Source: Pratylenchus scribneri
Lineage: Eukaryota > Nematoda > Chromadorea > Rhabditida > Pratylenchidae
NCBI GenBank assembly: GCA_030063045.1
Contig: JAQSEB010000099.1
Span: 1,054,001-1,118,000 of the forward strand
Direction: 5' to 3'
Length of the DNA stretch: 64,000 nucleotides
In this document: piece by piece, positions 1 to 11,600 of the stretch
Position numbering within the stretch: the stretch's first letter is position 1
Layout: every line of letters begins with the position of its first letter
Translations under genes and position numbers: made by a program
The notes under the pieces: generated by a model
The model's input: the letters and a program-made list of their open reading frames with translations, nothing else
Told to the model about the DNA's origin: nothing
Databases searched by the model: none

Positions 1-282
1 TCTCAAAATGGAATGGAATTGGGACTAAAATTAGACAACGATATGGTGGAGCCAAATCAAATATTGTAGGGAAGGGAAATGTTCTTTTGGCAAACAATTT
101 TACAATGCTTTGTTGGCACACTTTTAAATGCGCGAAGGGACAAAAGGGACAAGGGGTTTTGATCGATTGATTGGGTAAAATGGGTAGGCAGTCTTTAGGA
201 TGGTTCGGTCCAAAAATTGTTCGATATATGATGTTTGATCAAAAAATTTTGGTTTGAGGAATTGTAAAATTAATTCAGCCTA

Positions 283-860
283 TTTTAGTTCCGTCTGTTT
301 TAATTCCGCCTTGTTAGAATAATTCCGCCTTTCTAATTTAATTCCGCCTATTTTTAATTTAATTCCGCTTGGTTAGAATAATTCCGCCTGGTTAGAATAA
401 TTCCGCCTGGTTAGAATAATTCCGCCTGTGGTTAGAATAATTCCGCCTGGTTAGAATAATTCCGCCTGGTTAGATTAATTCCGCCTGGTTAGAATATTCC
501 GCCTGGTTAGAATAATTCCGCCTGGTTAGAATATTCCGCCTGGTTAGAATAATTCCGCCTGTGGTTAGAATAATTCCGCCTGGTTAGATTAATTCCGCCT
601 GGTTAGAATAATTCCGCCTGTGGTTAGAATAATTCCGCCTGGTTAGATTAATTCCGCCTGGTTAGAATATTCCGCCTGGTTAGATTAATTCCGCCTGGTT
701 AGATTAATTCCGCCTGCTTAGAATAATTCCGCCTATTTTGTCTATTTTAATTACGCTTTTTTTAATTCCGCCTGTTTTGAACTAAATAATTCCGCTTGTT
801 CTGACTCTAATTATATCCTCATATTTTGTACTAAATTAATTACGCCTGTTTTCCATTAAA
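283..860. repeat. Minisatellite, ~19-bp unit
   Basis: The core (about 366-735) is a head-to-tail array of TTAGAATAATTCCGCCTGG, with regular variants carrying an extra TG or lacking AA. The flanks (283-365 and 736-860) hold decayed units with spacers such as TTTTAATTCCGCC. There is no coding potential. The 17-bp core TTAGAATAATTCCGCCT reappears in reverse orientation at 63270-63384. Confidence 0.95.
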
Positions 861-3800
861 TTTACTCTCGTCTTAAGGGGGAAATTCTGGCGACATTTTT
901 AATAAAGTATTTTAAAAAATGCAATATATAATTTGCCTAAATAATCTTTATGCGAATTTAAAATAATTAAAAAATAAAAACTCGTAGACATTATTTGTTC
1001 ACTAACCAATTTGAACAATTATTGCCAGAATTTTGAAAAGAAAGAAGGAAAATTTCAATACTTTTTTCCAGAAAAACGGAGCTTTTCCCTTTGAATCCTA
1101 GTCATCAATCCCCAGAATTTTATTCTAAAATAAATATTACCGGAAATCCGTCCTTTGCAATCATTTAGTAACCCCCGTTAATTCAATACTAATTTAATAA
1201 AGTTCATATTTACCTACGATCTAATTTGAAAATAATTCAGCAAATTCATTAGAATTAATTTTGCTAATAAGAACATTGGTGAATTTGGAATTCAAAACAA
1301 TAATAATAAATTATAATCGAGGGGAGGAATAAATAATTAATAATGGAGGCCCCGCATTATTATCCGGCAACATTCACCGGCAATGAATCGATTTTAGCCC
1401 AAATCATTTGATCCCAAAAATCAAATGATTTCTGGCCAAATAATAATTTTCAGGGGAATATAGATAGAAATGAAGAGGAGAGAGTGTGGTAAAGAAAAGA
1501 CATAGAAATGATGGGGATGGGCATTTCTGATGAGGATGTATGCCGAATTTGGCCCAGTTTGAATGGAGGCATCTTCAATTGGGAGGAGAAATGGGGGATG
1601 AAGCCAATGAGGAGGGATGGGGATGAAGCCTTCAGAGAAGAGCCTTATGAAGGAAAAGGAGGGTGGATTGAGCGCGCGACGCCAAAAATGGGGGAATTGG
1701 ATAGGACGGGGGGAATGCGAATTGAGGTTGGCCCAAAAACGGGGCCATAAACTCCAAATTTTTAGAACAATTTGGATCAAAATGAAAGAGCATGGGCTGT
1801 ATACTGGCTAATAAGAATTGATTGGATGGAGCATGTTATATGATTTTAATTTTATACAAAAATAAAATCCACAGAAATTAATTAATTTAAAAAAGATGGT
1901 CTCCCCTTTGTATTAATTGGGCCGATTCCTAGAGATTTTGAGTTGATTCTTTTAATAAACAATCTAAAATGAATGTTACGTTTTGCCGGTAACTAATTTT
2001 TAACCTATTATTTGGGCGAAAAGCAGAGCACAAATCTCAACCCGAAACCCTAACCTTAGCCCTAAACCAATGCCAGAACCCTAACTTTAAACTTAGTCTT
2101 TTTTATTTCTCCGCTTCTCTGGCGAAAATACTGTTTTAAAATTGTTTTACCCAAAAATCCTTTTAACTCAAAATCAATTTTAAAATGATGGCAGATGTAA
2201 TTTAGGCACTAATTTAAATTCTCACAGAAATTATTAAAATTCAACTTAATGGAATCTTTTACTTTCATTAACAGGTGTAATAAGGCTGTAGGCATTTTAA
2301 ATTATTAATTCATCGAAAATGTTCTCAACTAGAATAGAGCTTACACCTTTGAATTTAACTTTTGGCCAAATCGATGCAAAAAATTCAAATAACATCAGAA
2401 AGAATTAATTTTCAAGTATCCAATAAATAAAATTAGAAAAAGCCAAAATTTTGATAATAATGGAAAATTGGATTGCACCGTTGGCCATATTCTGATAGGG
2501 AAAATCCATCAAAAAATGATGGCATCGAAATTTGATGTAGTTTGTGGAAGTCAATGAAAAAAAGGGTGAGGATTGAGGAAATGGACCCACAGAAATGAGG
2601 GGAAAATGCCGCGCACCCACCGCGCACCCCGCATTTTGCCATCAATGCATTTGCTGGGGTGCGCCATTTTTGGGATTATTCCACATTCTATCATCCATTT
2701 TCTCTGATTCTATTTTGTTCCTGTCCTGTCTTTGTCCTGTTTCTTTACGTTCTGTTCCTATTCAAACATTTTTAACAGAACGAACAGGAATCGTTCGTTA
2801 CAATTGCAGTTTAGATGCTGAAGGGAAAGGGATTAATATGATGAGGATGATGAAGAAGATCGACCTCAGCTTCATCTCTTCTTCTTCATCATCATCGTCC
2901 TCAATCCTCATCCTTTTTCCCTTCCAAAACTAAATTGAAATAGTACCCAGGAACCAAACAGATTTGGTTGGCTTTTCCTTGAAGGTTACTAAAAATCTTG
3001 AAATAACGGAATTCTTTTTGTCAAAAGTAGTGTTGTTTAAAGTTGGTTTTGAATCGAGATTTTTGGGTTTCGGTTTTTTGAAAATTCTTAGGTTTTTCGG
3101 TTTTTACGTTTTTTGAAAAAAGGATATAAAAATTTTTAAATATTTTAATTTTTAATAAAATATTTAAAAAAATATAATAAACATTCAATCTCATACTCAT
3201 TTAGAAATTTTAACCCTAAAAATAGTCCTCTGTAAGCAGAAAAATTGCCATAAAAATTTTAGTAAAAATGGCCTAGCCAAGGAAAATTTTACTATAAATC
3301 TTGTTTTTACAATATTTAGTTCCATTTTGTTGGGATTATGGCCAAATTGAATGCAAATGGGTTTGGTTTGACTGAGCAAAATTGTTGGAAAATTATGGTT
3401 GGAATTTTGGGGATTTAATGAGCGTGAAGCAAAAAAGTGCCAACCATATTCGGCACACTCCAAAGGACATTCATTCCCCTTCGCGCATTCCATTCCATTT
3501 GGACAAGCATTGATTGAATTTAATCCCTCTCTCTAATGGTTGGGCACACTTTTCCTCCTTTACCCCTCAGTAGAAGCTATTAGCTTTACGGCCATGCGCA
3601 GTTATTTTATTTTTTTTTGTGCTGTTGCCAGGGAGGCAATGGCGGCATATTATTTGAGAATGTGAGGGAATGTGCCCAATTTACAATTGATGAGGGCATT
3701 TTTGTTTTATTTTTACTGTGGTTGAAAATGTGCCTTTCGAGGCTGCGCATCTATGCCCACCCAATTGATGAATAAATGGCATGAAAATAAATATTACGTC

Positions 3801-4829
3801 AAACAAATTATCTGTGAGAAAATTACTTCTAATTTTTTTCCGGAAACTGAATGCCATCAAATTTGGATGTCATCCCAGACAATTTTTTCGCCCATTATCT
3901 TTTTTGTACTTTTTAATTATCCCGAGGCAAATTTTTTTAGGTCTACTGAGGAAAGATTACGGTGACCCTCATGGGTTGTCCGGTTTAGGGTTAGGGTCTT
4001 TATGGATAGGTTATCCTCTCATGTATCCGAAACCCTAACCCTAATCAACTATAAAGGGAACCTTTGATTCAAAAAAATTGCCCAGGGATAATTATGAAGT
4101 ATCTACTTTTTTTGTACAAATTTTCGCATTTTTTATAATTGAAATATGGTTAGTCATCATTGTTGCCCTAATATTTCAAATGATTAAAATTAAAATATCT
4201 CTAGCTTTTTAAATATTCATTCAAAAATTTCAAAACTATTGACATTTTTCCCGAACAGTTTTATTTATTCAAAAAAATAAATAGCATTAATAAATGGAAA
4301 TAAGCAATTTGTTGCGATCAAAAAAGGATTAAGGCAATCATTTCAAAAATCCGTGTAAATTAATAGTCAACATTCAACAACATTAATAATTGAATCAATT
4401 CAACAAATAGAAAATTGCCAAATTTGAATTTTATATTTTAGAGCCAGGCCATAGTAAAATGGAAAATAAGGAATGAATTAAAACTAGTATAATTATTGAT
4501 TGGGATAATTGCCGAAATGGAAGAACAGTATTGAAAATTATAAAAATAATTCAATCAATAATGAATAATTGTTTATTAGCCTTATTTATTTGGATCAGAA
4601 ATGAGATTAAGGCGATCAAAAATTTAATTGAAACATTTTTCATAACAAAAATTCGTAAATGAAGATAAAATAGTCAACATAATAAATTGGATTCAACAAA
4701 CAGAAAAATGCATAATTTAATGTTATGGCCACAGAACATAGTAAAATGGAATGAATTAAACACAACTCGTATATTTATTGATTGGGATAATTGGTTAAAT
4801 TATAACAAAAAAAAATGGAAGATGGAAAA
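861..4829. other. Gene-free AT-rich interval
   Basis: No ORF here has protein-like composition or compatible splice sites. It holds a GGATGG-rich purine patch (1500-1750), a GC-richer CGCGCACCC patch (2610-2640), TTTTT/CGGTTTT-rich low-complexity DNA (3040-3140), and short TTAGGG/CCCTAA runs (2040-2090, 3985-4045). The second of these lies in an imperfect palindrome and looks like a MITE. Nematode telomeres are normally TTAGGC, so these are not read as telomeric. Confidence 0.6.
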
Positions 4830-5587
4830 CAGGGATGGGGTCGAAATTTCGATTTTCGATTTCGATCTTCGAAATTTCGATGTTTTAGTTTAGATTCGAT
4901 TTCGAAAAGTGTCGAGTTTCGAAAAAATTTCGAAAAATGCAAAGGGGGGACCCTTTGCTAATTTCAATCAAAAATTTGGTGTATTTTTTGAAACGAATTC
5001 CTTTTTTACTTTCAATTTTCTTCTTTATCAATTATATTTTATTCTTCTTCTCTCTGATTGACATAATTCTAAATCCTATATCAAATAAATTCTTTCGGAT
5101 TAACATTTAATTAATTCCTAAATCAATAAATTTTACATTGTTTTTGTTTTTTTAAGAATAAGAAAGAATGAAAGAACATGGTAAAGATTCTTGGTGAGTG
5201 GGCAGCGTCGAAAGTGAACGTGTGTTCAGTTCTGCCCGCTTCATTGTCAATGATTTGCGCCAAAATTTGATGCCAGAAAATTTGAAAAAGCTTCTTTTCC
5301 TTCACCAAAATGTGCCACTTTACAATTTTAAATTTTGATGCTTGAATATTAAATAATTTTTTGAAATATGATTGAATATAATTTTTGGATAAAAATTTCA
5401 CTTTTTTTGTATTTTCTGAATTTTTTTTTCATTTTTTAAAGGATTGAAAATTTTTTCGAAAAATTTCGATTTTCGATTTCGATTGTCGAAATTTCGATGT
5501 TTTAGTTTCGTTTCGATTTTTCGATTTGGATGCGAGTTTCGATTTCGAAGCAAATTTCGATTTTTTTGAGTTTCGACCCCATCCCTG
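4830..5587 (+). mobile_element. hAT element copy 1 (internally deleted)
   Basis: The element is 758 bp with perfect 17-bp terminal inverted repeats CAGGGATGGGGTCGAAA. It is flanked by a perfect 8-bp target duplication ATGGAAAA at 4822-4829 and 5588-5595. An 8-bp TSD and a CAGGG terminus fit the hAT superfamily. Subterminal zones are rich in TTTCGA repeats. The interior keeps only the transposase C-terminal domain (5204-5338), so it is non-autonomous. A sister copy lies at 14468-15285. Confidence 0.93.
5204..5338 (+). pseudogene. hAT transposase C-terminal (dimerisation) fragment
   Basis: The + strand frame from 5204 to the TGA at 5336-5338 reads SVESERVFSSARFIVNDLRQ, then a leucine-rich stretch PENLKKLLFLHQN. 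This is the typical ERVFS...N.LR...L.PEN...LLFL signature of the hAT dimerisation region. In-frame stops precede it and the rest of the transposase is missing, so it is a relic inside hAT copy 1. It marks the original coding strand as +. Confidence 0.85.
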
Positions 5588-5671
5588 ATGGAAAATGCCG
5601 AAATGGAGGAATAAAAAAAAAGACATTTAAGTGAAAATAAAAAATAAAATTTATGTAATGAAATTTTGGAT

Positions 5672-8600
5672 TTAACGTTGAAAGAATACTGCCGGTCCCT
5701 CTGCCATTTTTCGCTTCTCACCGCGCTGATTTTGTCGGCCTGATCCGTTCAAAGTCCCCGGTTGATTTTGATTTGACGAAGTTGAGGGTCCAGCAGCGCC
5801 ATTTCCACGAGGCCACGGTGTTCTAATTATGCGCGATTGATGTTGCAAATTTGATGTGGTCGGCGGCGAAGGCGTAATAATTTCTGAAAATGGAAACATT
5901 AATTTTAATCAAATTTTTGAATAATTTTTAATTGAATAATTTTCCAAATAAATAACTGAGAGTTTACCTAAAATTTTTATTGTCGAAAAATAATTATTTT
6001 TGAAGCCATATAACTTGGGCATAATAGGTGTTAGGACATATGTTTTAGGTTTAGGGGCCAGTAGGATGGGTTAACCTAGGTGGATTAAAAATTCATACGA
6101 TTTTGCCTACTCGAAAAATGATTGAATTTACCCAAAATCTTTCGTGTCGAAAAAATAATGTATTTGAGGACCTATATTTAAGTTCGTTAATATTAGGTGT
6201 TAGGTCTAGAGACCGGCAAAATGTCATCTGCGGGATTCCGGACCGGATTTCGGATTGGGTAAATTTGGGCCGGATCAAGCAAAAAAGCTCCGGATTTGGC
6301 CGGTTTTTTTAAAAATCTCATAAAATGTGCCGGATTCTGGACCGGATCCAGTATCCAGTTATAAAATTTTTTCTCCGGATTCTGGCAAAAATGGCCGGAT
6401 CCGGCAAAAATCCGGTCCGGTGCCGGTCTCTAGTTAGGTTTATGGCTAGGCTTAAGGTCCAGGATGGGCTTACGACTATGGCTAGATTGGGTAGGAACTA
6501 AGATAACTTAAAGGAGTCTGATTTGGCAAATTAATGGCCAATAAAATATTATTTAATGACAAGAAAGATTTTGGGTAAATTATTCAGTCATTTTTGGGTA
6601 AATTAATACACTTCTATTTTTTAACATTACAAATGGAATATTCAATTAATTTTAAAATATTTTTTTGGTAATAATTTTTTAGACTTACCCTCCCAATATT
6701 GCTGATGCCGCTGCTGCTGATTATGGTGGCCATTTGTGTTTGTGGATGGACGTGGTCGGAATGAATTATTTTGCTGATGCTCAAATTGGTCACGGCGTGA
6801 ATTCCGGCGAACTATTGGTGCACTAAAAATAATTAATAAATAATTTTATTCAATTTTTGCAAATTTCACTTCATCGGTGGGCCATTGTTTTGTTGCGGTG
6901 CCTGCTGGGGTGGCCGAATGTTGCGATTGTAATTTTGTGGCGGCGGCGGTGGGCGATTGGGAAGATGCATTGGACGGCCCATGCTGCGCGAAAATTGTGG
7001 ACGATTCATTTGCATGGGTGAACATGAACGAGAGCGATTGCGACCTTAAAAAATTGTTAAATTTGCTCAATTATTATTTAAGATTAATACCCACAAAATC
7101 ATCGAATTTATCAAATATTTTTTCCAAAAAATGGGGATTTTGGGGTTGTAAAACTTGATCATAAGGAAATCTTAGGTTTTACGGTTTAAGTTTAGTCAGC
7201 AGGGCTTAGATCAGAAAGGAAAAGGTTAAAGTAATTACAATTAATGGCCTCAAAAAATGTGGATAAAATTCAATGATATTATGGGTAATAAATTAATTAG
7301 AAATATTTAATATAGTAATTTGATGAAAAAAGCACCAAAAAAATAAAAAAAAATATTAAAAATGACAAAAAAAATTAAGTTTTACGTAGACCCCAAATAC
7401 CCAATCGATAGGTCTCGTCAAAACGGTATTTATGACTTGACGATTGTTATATAATTTGTTATGGGTTTGATCAAAATTTACGGCTATTAAACCGGTGGTT
7501 AAGCGATTTTTAATTATTAGTTCAAAACTAATTTAAAAAATTGATTAACTTAACACAAAATAATTAATAAACGACGTGTATAAATGGAGATCTATCGATT
7601 GGGTTTAAATAAGGTTTGGCGGTCTAGATCAAAACACAATATTATTATAATCTTTTACAAACTTTTAGTCTTTTTTCCATTAATTAAATATATGAATTAA
7701 TATTATTTTTAATATATTTTTTTCCAATTACTATTCATTTCTTATTAATAATTAAATCTAAATCATTCACCTCTTTGCTGCTGGCCTCCAATTCCGCCAA
7801 ATGTTGCATTCAAACGTTCATTATGCCTTCTCACATTTGGACGATTTTCCGGAAATGATTGATTGTGCAAATTTGACTGAAAATAGAAAAATAAAATTTA
7901 TTTAAATTAGAATTTATATTTAATTAATTCATTGACTCAAAAAATGATAAATGTATTATTTTAATTAACCATATTTCAGGTCATAAATTTGTCTTACTTA
8001 GATGGAAAAAAATTAATAAATAAAAAATGTACCGTAGGAATGTTGCGATTGGATGGGTTGGATGGACGAATTGCATTCCCACCATTTTGTGCCGGTGTCT
8101 CCGATTGTGGATTGTCCACCAACTATGAATGGGAAAATGTTGGTATTAAATAAAATGAAAATATATAAAATGCTGAAAAATTCTATTACAGTTCAATAAT
8201 TTGTCCTAGAACCTTAGATTATCCAATCGATAGATCCTGTCGAGGAATCATTTTGATAATGATTAAGTATATGTTTAACCAATTAAAATTTTAAATTTTT
8301 TGAACAAAGAACCATGAGGATGGTTTAAGCGATTTAATACCCTTAATTTGACTAAACCATGAAAAATTATGCCGCGTCTTGATGCGATCTATTAATTGAA
8401 TTTAGTTTTGAGATTTAGGATAAAAATTGAACCGCAAAAATTTTTTTCACTATTTTCAATTTTTTCGGCTTTTTCAATGTTTTTTTCTTCAAATTACATA
8501 GTATTTAAATAAAATAAAATATAATTTCATTCTTACTTCAATTCGTTCCTCAAATGCACATTTCATTTCGTAGCCCTGCCAAAAGCGATCATTATTTATT

Positions 8601-11600
8601 GAAATTGCATGGCGTGCGTCCTCCCCTCGAGCATATTCCACACTGGCAACGGTGCAGGGGGTTGGCAAATGCAAAACGGTCAATTTCACAATTTTCCCAG
8701 CTTCAGCCATCCTCACGGCAAGTGCATTCACTGTAAAATTTATTTTATTTTATTATTTTCCGATTTTTGGCCAATTTTTTAGTGACTATTAGATTTAAAG
8801 AAATAATGTAAATTTGCATAAAAAAAGATTGAATTTATACAAATTCTTTTGTGCCGAATTATTTTTTGAGGCCATATAATTTGGCCATAACTAGATGTTA
8901 GGGCTTAAGGATTAGGTAGGGTAGGAATATTAAAGAATATTGATTTATCAAATATGTGGCCTAATTAATAAGAAAGAAATTGACATGAAAGGAATTAGTG
9001 TAAATTCAATACTTTTTTTTATAAGTTAAAAGATCTTGGATTTAAATTAGCAAATTTTCTGCCATTTTTGAATTTTGATTTTCATCATTTAATAGAAAAA
9101 TAATTAGTGGATTTTATAGAAAGAAAGTTTTGAACAAAAAACGGCAAAATTGATCAGATCTTCACTTTTTGGCCATAAAATTCTGGCCAATTTTATTATT
9201 TTAATCGATAATTTTAATATTAAAATGCTTTATGAAAAGTGTTTAACAGCGTGAAGTTAAGATTTTTTATTAATTGTCTAAAAATTGCTGAGATTTCATT
9301 TTGTAAAATTTGCTTAATTATTTATTAAAAATTTTCTATTTATAAATATAATATTTTTAATAAATAAAATTGAAAAAAAATATTAAATTTATCCTAATAC
9401 AATTTATATAACAAAATAATAAATTAAAATTACCGTCAACATTTCGGTCGAATCCGGTGATCCAAATGACCGGTGGTGCATTTTCCTCATCATTTCGAAC
9501 ATTCCCATTTTGCCGCTGTTGGCCACCAATAATTTGATTTCGATTGCCGCCACCGCCGTTCATTCCATTTGGTGTTTTGTCTTTTTTGTCATAATAAATC
9601 CAGGAATGATTGTTTGACGAACTTTCATTCAAATTTGCCGCCGATGAATTTTGGGCCATTTCATTCTCATTTTCTTCATTGGTTTCCTCACTTTCAATTT
9701 GGTCAATCTTAATAGAAAAATAATAAGAAATTAAATTAATATAAAAATTTAGATTATATTTAGCGAAAAAATTTTAAGCGAAAAGCTAATATAGGTTCAA
9801 AGGTTTGTCCTAAACTACCCAATTCTATACCCAATCGATAGATCCAATTAAGACACGTCGATTTGTATATAATTTGTAATAATTTGATTAAAAATTAACC
9901 GTTTTAGGGTTTTTGTTTTAGAACTAATTTAAAATTGATTTCTTGATGAGATCTATCGATTGGGTATATGGTTTGGGGATATAGTATAAATATTTGAACC
10001 GTTATAAACCGTAATAATTTTTTCGCTTAAAATTTTGATATATGGATGACATGCTAATTTTCTATATTTAATTTTTTTTTAATTTGTCAAATTTTCAATT
10101 TTTTCTAGAAATACATAATTTAAATAAAAATATTTTAAATAATCAGAGGAAAATTTAACTTCTATTTCGTCCAAAATAACCTAAAGGCATATATTCCCCT
10201 CAAAATTATCCAAAATGCCCTAAATTTATAAAATTAATTCCTAATCTTTTTACCATGTAATTTCCATTTCCACTAATTTAATAAATAATAATGTAGGACA
10301 GAATCGATTTCGGTTTCAGAAAATCGATGAAAGCCAAAATCGAAATTTTTGAATTTTTGCTCAAAAAAGCCGAAAATAAGAAGGAATAGAAACCGTACAG
10401 AAAATCGGATTTTAAAACATCAATACCTATTAGTTAGAAACCGATTCTGTCCTACCTCTATTAATTAAACCAACAAAAATATCACCCACCATTTCCAGCA
10501 CTTCCTCTCGATCTTCTCCCTCCTCCAACTCTTCATCATCATCATCCTCTTGTTCCTGCCGCAAATCAACCAATTGCAAATTCAAGCCGCCTCTTCCTCT
10601 TCCATTTTGTTGCTGATTTGTTCCATTCGCCATTTTGATGATTCTTCTTTCTTTGTCCTTATTTTGCCCATTTGCCGTAATTCGCCCATTTTCATTCGCA
10701 TTTCGACCATTTTCATGAACATTTTCACGTTGTTTCTGTCGTTTTTCCCCACCATTTTTAGCAAACAAATCATTCGATGTGCCGGACCCACTTGCCAAAT
10801 TTCCCAAATTTCTTCCATTTGCCGAATTTTTGCCATTTTCATTCGCATTTCGTCCATTTTCAACCACATTTTGGCATTTCTGTCGTTTTTCCACAACATT
10901 TTTGGCCAGCAACTCTTTCAATTTTTGGGACCCATTTGCCGAATTTCGTCCATTTTCATTCGCATTTTGTAGTTTCTGTCGTTTTTCCCCAACATTTTTG
11001 ACCATCAAATCATAACGAGATGTGCCCGAAAGAAGACGACGACGAGATGGAACAGCCGAAGATGATGATGAACTGCCCGAATTTGTTGCCGAATTATTTG
11101 GAGTCGGAGGCACAACAGTGGTCGAAGAATTGTTCCCATTGCCAACATTCCCCGAATTTGAGTCGTCATTCCGTTGTTCTGCTGTTTCCTCGGCCTCATT
11201 ATGGTTGTTGCCATTGTCATTTTCTGGTGGCGTTCTTGGCCCCCAATTTACATTCCTTTTGGCACTGAAAATATTTGTTGATATTTTAATGATTTGATAA
11301 TTTATTTATTTTTTTAAATTAAATTACAGTATTCTTCTATTATAAGCCCATGGGCTCCTAATTTTCAGAGCTTTTATAAGGTGTCTTCAAATATCGGGTG
11401 TAAGCTTTATAAATTTCAGTGAGGTAAAATGGATTAAAAATGAAATTTATTCAATAAAATTCCCAATAAAAAGACATATATGTATTTTTATGATGGTAAT
11501 TTACTAATTAATTTTTTAATAATTTTTAAATATATCTTTAAATATATTTTTAATTAAATTATATTTATAGTTTCTTTTCTATTAAAAGCCCATGGGCTTA

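Noticed and set aside
1421..1811. Overlapping ORFs of 64-119 codons on both strands
   Set aside because: Purine-rich low-complexity DNA; Trp/Pro/His-heavy translation, no domain, no splice context.
2595..2933. 112-codon + ORF
   Set aside because: Ends in a poly-Ser run from a TCATCATC repeat; composition and lack of context argue against a gene.
3985..4045. Internal telomere or chromosome-fusion site
   Set aside because: Short TTAGGG/CCCTAA runs lie in a palindromic repeat and are not the nematode telomere unit.
10550..11297. Long + strand ORFs rich in Phe/His/Pro
   Set aside because: They are antisense to RRM-gene exon 5, whose repeated codons keep several frames open.
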